Shown here: one piece after another, positions 17,992 through 27,177 of the stretch | How the letters are laid out: each line of letters begins with the position of its first letter | Numbering within the stretch: position 1 is the stretch's first letter | Assembly (NCBI GenBank): GCA_021772615.1 | Contig: JAJFLQ010000174.1 | Span: 1 to 64,000 of the forward strand | Source: Verrucomicrobiota bacterium | GTDB taxonomy: Bacteria > Verrucomicrobiota > Lentisphaeria > JABSQK01 > JAJFLO01 | DNA: 64,000 nt | Direction: 5' to 3' | Notes under the pieces: generated by a model | Told to the model about the DNA's origin: nothing | The model's input: the letters and a program-made list of their open reading frames with translations, nothing else | Databases searched by the model: none | Made by a program: the position numbers and the translations under genes

Positions 17992-18373
17992 TTATTGCGC
18001 CGAGCGATTCTCAAATTCCTCGAATTCGTTCTCGGTGACGAACAAGTACAGATGTGATCGCTCCACAAATTGGTGATAGTTTCGCGTCAACCAGAAGCCG
18101 TAGGCTTCGAACGACCGTGTTATTCTGATTTAGCTGCAACAGCAACGCATCAATCTGCGCTTGGAGTCGACCAATTTCCACGGTGTCAGTCTCTGCATCT
18201 CGCTGCGCTACCAGGTTAACGTGCGAGTATGTTCGTCCACCGACACCCAACCGTATTCGATAACACGACCTTCCCAACGCAGCCATGATGTCATCTCCCG
18301 CGATATCCAGTCGAACGGACATCCTTTCTTCAGCGACATTGCCTTGGGATCGGGTACGCACCAGGCGTTACCG
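17992..18373 (-). pseudogene. Decayed gene with in-frame stops, unknown family
   Basis: One minus-strand frame reads like protein throughout but has a TAG and a TAA in it. Clear pieces are CPFDWISREMTSWLRWEGRV and YGWVSVDEHTRTLTW, then after the stops SFEAYGFWLTRNYHQFVERS and LYLFVTENEFEEFENRSAQ ending at TAA (17992-17994). A neighbouring frame between the two stops also looks coding (EIGRLQAQIDALLLQLNQNN), so two compensating frameshifts are an equally good explanation. No clear start was found. It follows the YbbR gene by a few bases on the same strand, so it may once have been part of that operon. Together these pieces account for most of the gap between pilC and cdaR. Confidence 0.5.
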
Positions 18374-18379
18374 GATTCA

Positions 18380-19321
18380 CTATTGCCCGATCTTTACCTC
18401 TACGACCATCGGCTTTATGACCTGTGCCTGGCAGTCGCGTGCGTCTGCCCAGAGGTTTACGGGTAGCGTATGAATACCTGGCGTCGTTACTGACGAAATG
18501 TCGATGAACGGCCGAATCGATGCAGCAGTGATGATATCGACCACCGACTTCGGTCCCACCACTTTAACCTCTATTTTCGGAACCGCCGGATTAATGTAGG
18601 ATGTGGCTGTCAATGTCGCATCGTCACGGTTCAGAACCGAAAGCTTCAGATCCTCGAAGAATCTGGTGTCTTTCTTCTGGTACAATTCTACCGTAACATT
18701 CACCGATGACGGCGTGGTCAGTACCAGCGGGATCTGAACCAGATCGACTTCGATATCAAAATCGGTATGTATCGTCTCGTCCAGTTCGATCGCTTCGGTA
18801 AATACCTCAGGTATGCCGCGAACGATCTTCGACGGACCCGTTATCTGGGCCATTTTGGGTGATGGATAGCTCTCTCGGCCGTAGTCCTGATGCAGATTGC
18901 CGGTAAAACGACTGCGAATCGGCACGTCTTCGATCGTTTCTACCGTGTCGACTGTCACCGAGAAGGAATCCGGCTGGATCTCGATAATTTCGAAGCGACC
19001 GGGGACTTCAATATTTTTTTCCCGCAGCAGTACGGTGTACCGCCCGCTGGTAGCCTGATCGCTGATTTCTCCGGTAATCTTTATGTCGGCATTGGTAAGT
19101 GTTTGCAGCCGTTTTTTCGGGCCGCGAAGGGTTACGCGAATCTTCGGCAGCTCCTGCTGAATAAAGGTGAGATGTTTCGGATGCTTCAACGTGACCGGTA
19201 TACCGCGAAAGATTTCAACTTCATGGATTTGAATGTGAACCGAATACCAGATTAACGATGCACAGGTGAGCGCAGTAATCTTTCGCGGCCAGTCGACGGT
19301 GATCAGATCGAGCGGTTTCAT
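18380..19321 (-). CDS. cdaR: YbbR-domain protein, c-di-AMP cyclase regulator CdaR
   Basis: 313 aa with one N-terminal TM (KITALTCASLIWYSVHIQ) and an extracytoplasmic region of YbbR-type beta repeats, seen in the recurring patterns VTLKHPKHL, VRVTLRGPKKRLQTL, IQPDSFSVTVDTVE and IEVKVVGPKSVVD. YbbR proteins modulate the partner cyclase CdaA. The ATG directly abuts the cdaA stop. No catalytic residues are expected. Confidence 0.85.
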   Translation of the reverse strand: MKPLDLITVDWPRKITALTCASLIWYSVHIQIHEVEIFRGIPVTLKHPKHLTFIQQELPKIRVTLRGPKKRLQTLTNADIKITGEISDQATSGRYTVLLREKNIEVPGRFEIIEIQPDSFSVTVDTVETIEDVPIRSRFTGNLHQDYGRESYPSPKMAQITGPSKIVRGIPEVFTEAIELDETIHTDFDIEVDLVQIPLVLTTPSSVNVTVELYQKKDTRFFEDLKLSVLNRDDATLTATSYINPAVPKIEVKVVGPKSVVDIITAASIRPFIDISSVTTPGIHTLPVNLWADARDCQAQVIKPMVVEVKIGQ

Positions 19322-20197
19322 TCAGTTGGTGGTGTCCTTATTCTTCCGCAGGTTGGAAATAGTAAGCTTCACGGTATCAAGATGTTTTTGTACTTCCAAC
19401 GTTTTTCCCGTACGCACTACACTTGTTTTGGTCTTTATGAGATAATTCGTCAGGTGGCGCACCAGGCGGTCCTTGTCTATATCACTCACCAGCCGGCCTT
19501 TGTGTGCCAGGCTGACGTAACCGTTTTCCTCGGACACGATCAGGACCACTGCGTCAGTTTCTTCGGTGATGCCCAAGCCGGCGCGATGCCGTGTCCCGAG
19601 CGTGCGGCTGAGCTTTCCCTGAGCCAGGGGAAAGAAACACGCGGCGGATATCACCACGCCGTCTTTGACCACGACCGCACCGTCGTGCAATGGCGTATTC
19701 GGGTAGAAAATCGTAATCAGCAATTCGGAGGAAATCGGTGCACTGATTTTTACACCCGCTTCGGTGTATGATCGCATGCCAATGTCGCGTTCGATAGCGA
19801 TCAAGGCGCCGATGTGTTTTTTTGCCAGGTGAAATGATGCCTCGACCAGAGCATCAATCGTCTCCGTTTCCGATTTATTTGCCCGCATGAGGCGGTGTGG
19901 ATTGATACCTATTTCCGCGAAGGCGCGGCGGATCTCCGGCTGAAAAATAATCAGCATCGCGAACACCATCAGGGTCGGCAGCTTCGTCAGTATCCATTCG
20001 ATCACTTCCAATCCAAGCAGCTGCGACAAGAACCACCCGGAAAGAATCGTGATCACGATCCCAACGAGGATGGGTTCGGCGCGGGTACCGCGGAGGAAGA
20101 GCAAGACCATGTAGATGATTACAGTGAGAAGCCCGATTTGAATGAAGAACTGGAGGACTTCCTTCAACGGCGCCCAAAAATTTAGAATCGTTTCCAT
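19322..20197 (-). CDS. cdaA: Diadenylate cyclase CdaA (DAC domain)
   Basis: Makes cyclic di-AMP from two ATP at the inner membrane. 291 aa. Three N-terminal membrane helices (about 10-90) are followed by the DAC domain with its two hallmark motifs, DGAVVVKDG and GTRHRAGLGITEETDA. The N-terminal topology matches CdaA rather than DisA. It sits between hpt (10 bp gap) and cdaR (0 bp), so the three genes are likely one operon. c-di-AMP usually controls potassium and osmolyte balance, but no target gene is seen here. Confidence 0.93.
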   Translation of the reverse strand: METILNFWAPLKEVLQFFIQIGLLTVIIYMVLLFLRGTRAEPILVGIVITILSGWFLSQLLGLEVIEWILTKLPTLMVFAMLIIFQPEIRRAFAEIGINPHRLMRANKSETETIDALVEASFHLAKKHIGALIAIERDIGMRSYTEAGVKISAPISSELLITIFYPNTPLHDGAVVVKDGVVISAACFFPLAQGKLSRTLGTRHRAGLGITEETDAVVLIVSEENGYVSLAHKGRLVSDIDKDRLVRHLTNYLIKTKTSVVRTGKTLEVQKHLDTVKLTISNLRKNKDTTN

Positions 20198-20207
20198 GTA
20201 TGCAGGC

Positions 20208-20732
20208 TTATTCGGGGTTCAGTACAGCGATATACGGCAGATTTCGGAAGGTCTCGTTGTAGTCCAGACCGTAGCCTACAACGAACTGGTTCGGAATGTG
20301 GAAACCAATGAAATCCGGCCGCACCGACACATCGCGCGGCACGGTTTTTTCAAGTAGCACGCATGAGCGCACCGATCGCGGATGATACGATCGAATGTGA
20401 TTAATGATCACGTTCATTGTGAGTCCACTGTCAAAGATGTCGTCAACTATCAGGACGTCACGGTCTTGGAGATCAATCTTGAAAGCTGTGTTTCGATCGA
20501 TCGAAACACGGCCCGAACTGCTGACGCCAATGTAAGATGATACCGACAGGGTGTCAATTTGCAGTGGTGCGGTAATGCTGCGTATAAGGTCCGCGGCAAA
20601 GATCAGTGCGCCGTTCAGGACTGCAATCACGCAGACCCCGTCTGTGGCATATAGTGTGGTGATATCGTCTGCCAGCTCCTGGTTGCGTTTTGCAATTTTC
20701 TCCGCTGATACTAAGATTTTCGAAATATTCAT
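20208..20732 (-). CDS. hpt: Hypoxanthine phosphoribosyltransferase
   Basis: Purine salvage enzyme converting hypoxanthine or guanine and PRPP to IMP or GMP. 174 aa, the usual length. The PRPP-binding motif is VLIVDDIFDSGLT, and the flexible loop region with SSYIGVSSSGRV precedes it. The C-terminal IPNQFVVGYGLDYNETFRNLPYIAVL is typical of HPRT. It is first in the hpt-cdaA-cdaR run and is divergent from the cysteine desulfurase gene, with 114 bp between that should contain both promoters. Confidence 0.93.
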   Translation of the reverse strand: MNISKILVSAEKIAKRNQELADDITTLYATDGVCVIAVLNGALIFAADLIRSITAPLQIDTLSVSSYIGVSSSGRVSIDRNTAFKIDLQDRDVLIVDDIFDSGLTMNVIINHIRSYHPRSVRSCVLLEKTVPRDVSVRPDFIGFHIPNQFVVGYGLDYNETFRNLPYIAVLNPE

Positions 20733-20846
20733 TATGATGATCCGTTATACGACGTTTGTTTCGCCACTGTCCGCTTGTCATTCCGGCCCTGTCATTCATG
20801 AGACAGCGTGCTTGATTCCGGTGCATAGCGGCTGTTCGGAAAAGTT

Positions 20847-22022
20847 ATGACATCAGATAATACAGTCTATCTCGATAATGCGGCATCAACACCAATTTTC
20901 CCGGAATTGATCGCCCAATACGGGCCGTTGTTGCGTGATGCTTATCCTAACGCCAGCGCCTCGCACCGGGCGGGCTACGCCAATCGACGGAAAATCGACG
21001 ACGCCCGGGACCGACTATTGTCTGTGTTACCGCTGCCCAAAGATCAGTCGAATGTCGTCTGGACCAGCGGCGGTACGGAAGCCAATAACCTGGCCTTGCT
21101 CGGTCACGCCGCTGCTGTCGGATCTGCCGACCGCGTATCTGCCATCTGTTCGCGCATGGCGCACCCGTCCGTGCTTGCACCGTTGCGGCACCTCCGTGAC
21201 GCCGGTGCGCACCTCAGGCTACTTCGCAACGACAATGCCGGTCGCCTCGACCTGAATGATCTTGCTGCGGCCATCGATGATAATACGACCATCCTGTCCT
21301 TTAGTCTGGTGCAGAATGAAATCGGTGTCATTCAGGATGTCGTTGCCATTCGCTCGATTGTCGATCGACACGCGCCCCAGGCTCTATTACACCTCGACGC
21401 GACGCAGGCACTGGGAAAAATAGATCTGTCGACGTTGGCTACTGGTGCGGATCTCTTGACCTTGTCCGGTCACAAGATACACGGACCAGCCGGCGTCGGC
21501 GCGCTCGTAATTGCTGATTCGAACATACCGCTGAAGCCGTTGATCTTCGGGGGAGGTCAGCAGCGGAATCTGCGGTCGGGCAGCCTTGATACGGTCGGGA
21601 TCATTGCCATGTCCCTCGCTGCGGAAAAGATCTGTGGGCTTGATTCGCAGTTTCACAACCACGTGCGGGTTATGAACCAACGCCTCCGATCGGGCATCAC
21701 GAAATTGGTTGACCGGCGCCGTGGATCGGTCGCGGTAGTTGTTCACTCGATCGAGGCGGGATCCCCGTTTATCGTGAATTTCAGTCTGTCGGGTTATCAG
21801 GGCGCCGTCGTAACGCGGGCATTGAGTGAACGCGGTATAATCGTGGGCGCCGGAAGCGCGTGTTCATCCGAATCCGTCCGCGCCAGTCCCGCGCTCAAGG
21901 CACTGGGGATGTCCGACAACGTCGCTTTTGGTGCGATCCGGGTAAGCTTCGGCAGTCAGAATGTGCCCGACGATGTCGATCGTTTCCTCGGTGGCCTGCA
22001 AGACGTCGTAACGGATTACTGA
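20847..22022 (+). CDS. Cysteine desulfurase (NifS/IscS family)
   Basis: PLP enzyme that takes sulfur from cysteine for Fe-S clusters or thio-tRNAs. 391 aa. The PLP lysine lies in TLSGHKIHGPAGVGAL. The mobile-loop cysteine lies in GAGSACSSES, and the N-terminal YLDNAASTPIFPE is family-typical. GGAAAA precedes the ATG closely. No iscU or thiI is adjacent, so the sulfur acceptor is unknown. It is separated from queE by a short spacer and converges on it. Confidence 0.92.
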   Translation: MTSDNTVYLDNAASTPIFPELIAQYGPLLRDAYPNASASHRAGYANRRKIDDARDRLLSVLPLPKDQSNVVWTSGGTEANNLALLGHAAAVGSADRVSAICSRMAHPSVLAPLRHLRDAGAHLRLLRNDNAGRLDLNDLAAAIDDNTTILSFSLVQNEIGVIQDVVAIRSIVDRHAPQALLHLDATQALGKIDLSTLATGADLLTLSGHKIHGPAGVGALVIADSNIPLKPLIFGGGQQRNLRSGSLDTVGIIAMSLAAEKICGLDSQFHNHVRVMNQRLRSGITKLVDRRRGSVAVVVHSIEAGSPFIVNFSLSGYQGAVVTRALSERGIIVGAGSACSSESVRASPALKALGMSDNVAFGAIRVSFGSQNVPDDVDRFLGGLQDVVTDY

Positions 22023-22104
22023 CGCATCGATCCCAAAGACATTCGGGTAGCCGCATTGCAGCGGGTCGATATAGTGACCTCATCAAAAAATCACGCACGA
22101 AAAA

Positions 22105-22140
22105 GGAACCGCGAATGGACGCCAATACACGCCAATGAAA
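22105..22140. repeat. Short degenerate direct repeat
   Basis: ACGCCAAT occurs twice, 10 bp apart, within an AACCGCGAATGGACGCCAAT-like stretch between the desulfurase and queE genes. It resembles short dispersed intergenic repeats common in some environmental genomes. No other copy was noticed in this window. Confidence 0.3.
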
Positions 22141-22155
22141 AGACGGAGGCCTGGT

Positions 22156-22875
22156 CTACGTACCCCGAGTGTTACCAAATATTGCAATGTGCGTGCGCGG
22201 GCTGTAACGCCATCCATTCTTGAGACACAATGCTACACACAACCGTGCGTTTGTTGCCAGCTGCGCGGACGTCACTCCCTGAGGCATCACATAAACTCGC
22301 CCGGTAGTATCCAGATTCAAAACCTCGATCAGCGCTTGTATCTCCCGCTCATCATCCTGCTCATCTACCACAAATTTCAGCTGATAATCATAATTGGCGC
22401 ACCAGAACCGCAGCGCGTCCGGTTTATGACGAATCTTTGCATGGGGTCTCTCGAAACGTGTGTTGTATGGCGTCGAACTTGACAGTTTTGGCGACAATGA
22501 GATGAAATCGGCCTCAACCTGTTTCGCGATTGTCCCGTTGGTTTCGATCGTGATATGGTAATCTAGCTGGTGCAGTTCTGTGACAAGTACCGTTATATGT
22601 TTCTGCAGCAACGGTTCGCCGCCGGTGACGATGACGTGCCGAATTTCCGGATTGCATTCGGCGACATCGGCGAAGGCCGCCATCACCGCATCAAGGGAAA
22701 GGATGTTCTTTTCTGGTGTCCACGACGTATATGGCGTATCGCACAGCGTATTGCCCCATTTACAACGCAGATTGCAACCAGATGTTCGCAAGAAAATGCT
22801 GGGTTCGCCGAGAAACCTGCCCTCGCCCTGGATCGACGCAAAAATTTCACTGAGATTAATAGCAGTGGGCGGCAT
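22156..22875 (-). CDS. queE: 7-carboxy-7-deazaguanine synthase, variant cluster motif
   Basis: Radical SAM enzyme turning 6-carboxytetrahydropterin into 7-carboxy-7-deazaguanine for queuosine. 239 aa. The N-terminus has the QueE hallmark FASIQGEGRFLGEPSIFLR. The Fe-S cysteines are Cys34, Cys38 and Cys45, giving C-X3-C-X6-C where most family members have C-X3-C-X2-C. The downstream CDTPYTSW matches the usual sequence after the third cysteine, so the change is a 4-residue insertion. HVIVTGGEPLLQ is the SAM-binding GGE motif. queD lies upstream on the same strand. Confidence 0.9.
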   Translation of the reverse strand: MPPTAINLSEIFASIQGEGRFLGEPSIFLRTSGCNLRCKWGNTLCDTPYTSWTPEKNILSLDAVMAAFADVAECNPEIRHVIVTGGEPLLQKHITVLVTELHQLDYHITIETNGTIAKQVEADFISLSPKLSSSTPYNTRFERPHAKIRHKPDALRFWCANYDYQLKFVVDEQDDEREIQALIEVLNLDTTGRVYVMPQGVTSAQLATNARLCVALCLKNGWRYSPRTHIAIFGNTRGT

Positions 22876-22958
22876 CAGAATGGTTTAGTATTGTCGAGAT
22901 CATCGACAGCGTCACGAATAGCAACCGTGTCGTTGTCAACTCCGACAGTGTATCGGGT

Positions 22959-23396
22959 TCAAGGTTGAAAATCGGCCCACGAATCCGGTGTCTCATAGAG
23001 CCGTAATCGTACGATTCGGACAGTACCCGGAATACCGTCTGCAAGTTGTTGATAACACCAGATTGATACATTCTCTACCGTCGGCACAAATGGCACCCGA
23101 AGCAGACGCAGTCCGGCGCAAAGCGGAATGGCTGCCATCGCTGTAAGGAGTTCATCTTTATCGTGCGCCATAAATCCATGATCGACCACATCGTATATCC
23201 GCTGCGTCATCAACCTTTTTATATCCGCAAAATCGATAATCATTCCTTCAGAACTGTCTCCTGCTGTCGCATTCAACTCGCCGCTGACCGTCAATTCCAA
23301 CCGGTACCGGTGGCCATGAAGATTACGGCACTTGCCGCCGTGGTTCGGGATGCGATGTCCCATCTCCCATTCGATACATTTGGTAATTTCTATCAT
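22959..23396 (-). CDS. queD: 6-carboxytetrahydropterin synthase QueD
   Basis: Converts dihydroneopterin triphosphate to 6-carboxytetrahydropterin, the substrate of QueE. 145 aa from the chosen ATG (MIEITKCIEWEMGHR). The zinc histidines are in the GHR and LHGHRY segments, the catalytic Cys is in GGKCRNLHGH, and VDHGFMAHD plus VPTVENVSIW are typical of the active site and the folate-like pocket. The in-frame extension to 23549 is unlike the family. Together with queE it gives the middle of the queuosine precursor pathway; queC and queF are not in the window. Confidence 0.9.
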   Translation of the reverse strand: MIEITKCIEWEMGHRIPNHGGKCRNLHGHRYRLELTVSGELNATAGDSSEGMIIDFADIKRLMTQRIYDVVDHGFMAHDKDELLTAMAAIPLCAGLRLLRVPFVPTVENVSIWCYQQLADGIPGTVRIVRLRLYETPDSWADFQP

Positions 23397-24022
23397 CGAC
23401 GATTGTATCCTGTATGAACGCAACAGTTGCAGGCGGAACCCCGTTCGAAACGGTTCGATGGGGGAAAACTCCAATTCGCAAGACCCCAAAATTATCGTTG
23501 GTTGGTTGATGCCTGTATTATGGGGTTTCCTGTTCGAAGCCGTTTTCAAACAGGATTAAGCGCGATTCTGCCTCTGACCTAACAAACAACGCGCGCGCAT
23601 GGGCAGCACTCGCAGGGTTTCAATTGATAACGTCCGGGAATTGGAAAAAAACATTGGAAATACCGGCAAAGACTGGTAGCTTACCACCAAAACCTATACC
23701 GGAATAGTGTCTAAATTTTTGGTAATACGGAGAATTAACAGAATGACCTACCTGAGTTTTGCTGTGCTCAAGCAGGAATGGGGGAGGCAGGTCAATCCCG
23801 TTGTGTCGCTTGACTGCCATTGGCGATCTGACGATCTTGGCCAGTCCGTTGCGTCCAAACAATGTATCCAGATGGTCACATATAACAACACGCGTCCTCG
23901 CCCGAATTAGATATCACGTAATTATTGTCAGCAATATCCATTGGTGGTACAGTTTATGCGATAGGTATTTCCCTATTGCATTTCTGGGTTCAACGATAAT
24001 TCAGATAGAAAGGAGCAGTCGA
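23397..24022. other. Gene-free stretch of about 620 bp
   Basis: No open frame here looks like protein, and no RNA gene was recognised. Near its right end TTGTCA (23925-23930) and TACAGT (23948-23953) are 17 bp apart and could be the promoter of the following membrane-protein pair. Most of the region is unexplained. Confidence 0.4.
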
Positions 24023-24766
24023 ATGGCTAAAAACGACACGAACAAAGACGAGGCATTGGCTATCGAGCGCTTGGAACGGCTCGAGGCTATAATACGGGAG
24101 CACGATGTACTGCTCAACCGTGCTAAGATGATACAACTGGGCGGGATAGGGCTGATTTTTCTATTTTTCACGATTTTTATCTTCAGGCTTTACAGCTACG
24201 TAAAGGATTACGAAGTCGAGGGGTTGGCGGACACGTTGATATCCGAGTCGTACAGCACGGTGCAGCCCGACCTTGATATTTTCCTGAGGGAACTGAAAGG
24301 CGACCTGCTGCCGGCCTTTTCAAAACAGCTCATGGACGAATTCCAGGCGTCGATGCCGGTGATCAAAAAATCCGCAATCGATCTCAGTGCCGACCTCGAA
24401 CAAAAGTTCAAGGCCAGGGCGGAAGAGCGACTGCTGGAAACAATGATCCGAAGTCTCGAAAACAGTGAAGACGATATCAAGCAGATTTTTCCAGAGTTCA
24501 CCCCGGAGGATCTGGAGCGTCAAATCGGACAGTCGATGGGGTACTACATCGACAAACTGCATGACGCAATAGAGGAACGTATCTCGCTGGTATCGACGAG
24601 TCTGATCGACCTGAAAGACACGGCACGCAGTATTGGACAGGCCGAAGATTTCGCAGAATTGCGACCGACATCCGTTTCACAGGCCGAGGATCAGCTGCTC
24701 AACGCGCTGCTCGACCTCGTGATTTATGAGATCAAGCCGATTCTTGGCGACGAACCTGTAAACTAA
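24023..24766 (+). CDS. Coiled-coil membrane protein, unknown function (first of a pair)
   Basis: 247 aa. Residues 8-35 form a charged coiled-coil segment (ALAIERLERLEAIIREHD). Residues 38-57 are one TM (GGIGLIFLFFTIFIFRLY), and the rest is a long, mostly helical extracytoplasmic domain rich in Glu, Leu and Lys. No catalytic motif is visible. The ATG has AAAGGAG 7 bases upstream. The next gene, 17 bp on, encodes a protein with the same plan and is probably a diverged paralog. They may form a hetero-oligomeric envelope complex, which is an inference. Confidence 0.75.
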   Translation: MAKNDTNKDEALAIERLERLEAIIREHDVLLNRAKMIQLGGIGLIFLFFTIFIFRLYSYVKDYEVEGLADTLISESYSTVQPDLDIFLRELKGDLLPAFSKQLMDEFQASMPVIKKSAIDLSADLEQKFKARAEERLLETMIRSLENSEDDIKQIFPEFTPEDLERQIGQSMGYYIDKLHDAIEERISLVSTSLIDLKDTARSIGQAEDFAELRPTSVSQAEDQLLNALLDLVIYEIKPILGDEPVN

Positions 24767-24783
24767 TCACCTAAGGGGGATTT

Positions 24784-25575
24784 ATGAGCACTGTTACAGA
24801 TAGAATTTCGGCTCTTGAGCGTTTGCTGGAAGAGAAGGACGAGAACCTCAAAAAGAAAATCAAGATGACCGGTCTGATCTACGGCGTCTTGGTTCTCATC
24901 GTTGCGATTTACACGACCTGGATTATTCCGGAGATTAAGAAAATGACATCGCCGGAAGTTGCCGCAGAACTCGCACTGGCGCAGATTTCTGCAAATATCC
25001 CGCAACTTCGTTCGGCCGCAGTGAAACAGATCCGTGACAATCAGGACCAATGGATTGCTGCAATCATTGAGCAGGTCATTCAGACTATTCCGCAATTGGA
25101 AAAACCTGCGCTTGTCGCATTTGATCAGATCACAGACTACCTGGTGCAGCACGTGGAGCATGTCCTGATCCCTGCATTTACCGCCGCATTGAAGGATAAT
25201 GCTGTTGAGTTGAAGGATCGCTATCAGGACTTCCGTGACGAAGAGAAAATGCAGGGACTGGCGCTGGTATTTGTCGAAATCTTCGAGCTGGAAATGGACC
25301 GTTATCTGAATGATAAATTTATTAAAGAAGTCTATGGCCTGCGCGAAAAACTTCGTGTGTTGGCGGAACCTACGTCTGAGTTGACAAAGAAAGAACTGGC
25401 GCAGCGGAAGATCCTTGTGAATTGGATGTATATCACTGAAACACAACAGTTTGGCGATACAAAGGTGATCAACTTCATCGACAAACTCAAGTCGAATTTC
25501 ACGTCACTTCTGGATATCGAGGACAACGTGATATCGGACGAGTCGATCGAGGGCGTGGATCCGGACGAGATCTGA
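24784..25575 (+). CDS. Coiled-coil membrane protein, unknown function (second of a pair)
   Basis: 263 aa. It has an N-terminal coiled coil (ISALERLLEEKDENLKKKIK), one TM at about 28-47 (GLIYGVLVLIVAIYTTWII) and a long helical domain, then an acidic tail (SDESIEGVDPDEI). Segment order, TM position and length match the preceding protein, although direct identity is low by eye. AGGGGG stands close before the ATG. I do not recognise a family. It is co-transcribed with its partner and followed by a gene-free gap. Confidence 0.75.
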   Translation: MSTVTDRISALERLLEEKDENLKKKIKMTGLIYGVLVLIVAIYTTWIIPEIKKMTSPEVAAELALAQISANIPQLRSAAVKQIRDNQDQWIAAIIEQVIQTIPQLEKPALVAFDQITDYLVQHVEHVLIPAFTAALKDNAVELKDRYQDFRDEEKMQGLALVFVEIFELEMDRYLNDKFIKEVYGLREKLRVLAEPTSELTKKELAQRKILVNWMYITETQQFGDTKVINFIDKLKSNFTSLLDIEDNVISDESIEGVDPDEI

Positions 25576-26055
25576 CCGGCCCACTTCACCGTACGAGGTA
25601 GTGTAGCAGGCGTGGAGCGTTTGCACCATGCTCATGGGGTCCGGCCGGCCTTCGCTTCGGTGTTGCTTCTGAGCGATTCCAACGTGGTTCAGACCAACAT
25701 TGCAGGTAAGCACAGCGACCGGTGCGCAGGTTGCATACCACGTGTTGGTGCCGCCCGGCCGCCGCCGGATACACCTGAGTTCGACCCAATCGCAACATCT
25801 CGTGTGTTGTGCTTCGAGCGAATCCTGTATCGGTAACCACGGCTCCTCGCGACCACGCCGCTGCGGCCTCGTCTGTCTACCCCCTGATGCCACCACCATT
25901 CGGTATACGATGCAACGTACCGTACCGGCAGGTGTCTTACCTCGTATCTCCTGTTTGTATTGCGCCGCCCGGGAACCCATCGTCTCGTGGCGACCGACAA
26001 ATCACATTTTCCGTACCAATTATCCGTGTGTCATTCGCTTATGTTGATGCTACTT
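25576..26055. other. Gene-free stretch of about 480 bp
   Basis: Several short overlapping frames exist on both strands, including a minus-strand frame of 158 codons. None has a ribosome site, a recognisable motif or steady codon use. No tRNA-like fold was seen. I call no gene here. Confidence 0.4.
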
Positions 26056-27177
26056 ATGACGTTCCGAAAAAAAAATCAGCGCCTGATCGGTATCCTTGTA
26101 GTCGCGGCGATGGCCGGCCTTCCGGTTTTTGCGAATGGCTTTGATGAGGTGGCGTCCTACCTCGATCAACCGGAGGCACAGCTGCGAATCGGCGAAGCAA
26201 ATTTGTTGATCGGCAAGCTATACGATTCCGGAATCGATGTCGATAAACTCCGGGTGCAGCTGGACGAACTCGCCGCTTCGATCGAGGAAAAGATAGGTCG
26301 CAATCGCGATCCGCATACCGTTATTCGTATCATCAACGACCATTTTTTTAATGACTACCGACTCAGGGCGATCATCGACCCTTATCCGGAAGACTTCCTC
26401 CTTCACGATCTGCTACAGCGCAAGAAAGGGAGGTGTATGTCTTTGGTAGCGTTGTATATGGCGATCGCGGAGCGGCTGGATCTACCGATCGTTGCGGTCT
26501 GCGTTCCGGAGCACATCTTTGCCCGCTGGCTGGTAAAGCCGAAGCGGCGTCGCCTGTTCAGGAAAAAGCCGGAGGCCGAGTACATTAATATCGAAACCAC
26601 GCTTGAAGGTGTTTCTCTTGCGGACAAACGTTACCTCGACATGATGGGGGACACGGTAAGCGGCTCCGGATCTTTCTACATGCGGCCATTGTCCCGCAGG
26701 GAGACGGTTGGAGCGTACCTCAGTCCGCTGGGGAGCGCGATGCGGGAACAAGGCCAGCTTGATCGGGCCGTGACAGCCTGCAAGCTCGCCGTCGATGTGA
26801 ATCCCGCCGACGCCGAGGCATGGAATAATCTCGGCATGACCTACCGGCGTCAGGGCAGGAATGACCTCGCGACGGCCGCGTATCTCAAGGCTTTGGAGAA
26901 TCTCCCGGATTTCGCGGAGGTCATGAACAACCTTGGTTCTATACAGGAAGACGGCGACGAGCGTGTTGAATGGTTTAAGAAGGCCATAGCTGCGCGCCCC
27001 GACTTTGCTGCGGCGTGGAAGAATCTCGTGCTCGCGCATTGTGCGAACGGCAATCTCGAAATGGCCCGTGTTTCAGCGGACCGCTACCGCCAGCTTGGCT
27101 ACGAACTTTCGCCCGAAATTCAGACCCTGTTGCAAATGCAACCTAAACCCGAGCGACGAAGCAACCGATTTCAATGA
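26056..27177 (+). CDS. Exported transglutaminase-like (SirB1 type) protein with TPR repeats
   Basis: About 373 aa. A signal peptide or anchor is visible (RLIGILVVAAMAGLPVFA). Residues about 30-180 resemble the SirB1/transglutaminase-like fold, with the Cys motif KKGRCMSLVALYMAIAERL and the His motif VPEHIFARW. The C-terminal part has TPR units (LDRAVTACKLAVDVNPADAEAWNNLG and NDLATAAYLKALENLP). Two upstream in-frame ATGs (26041, 26047) are possible starts. The stop overlaps the pyrC start by 4 bp, so the genes are coupled, though no functional link is obvious. It may act as a peptidase or as a scaffold in the periplasm. Confidence 0.75.
   Translation: MTFRKKNQRLIGILVVAAMAGLPVFANGFDEVASYLDQPEAQLRIGEANLLIGKLYDSGIDVDKLRVQLDELAASIEEKIGRNRDPHTVIRIINDHFFNDYRLRAIIDPYPEDFLLHDLLQRKKGRCMSLVALYMAIAERLDLPIVAVCVPEHIFARWLVKPKRRRLFRKKPEAEYINIETTLEGVSLADKRYLDMMGDTVSGSGSFYMRPLSRRETVGAYLSPLGSAMREQGQLDRAVTACKLAVDVNPADAEAWNNLGMTYRRQGRNDLATAAYLKALENLPDFAEVMNNLGSIQEDGDERVEWFKKAIAARPDFAAAWKNLVLAHCANGNLEMARVSADRYRQLGYELSPEIQTLLQMQPKPERRSNRFQ

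Noticed and set aside
23620..23862. 80-codon minus-strand frame with a transposase-like feel
   Set aside because: No catalytic residues, no inverted repeats around it, and I could not place it in any family.
25504..25980. 158-codon minus-strand frame in the gap after the membrane-protein pair
   Set aside because: It partly overlaps a real gene, lacks a ribosome site and shows no motif. It is kept only as an open possibility.
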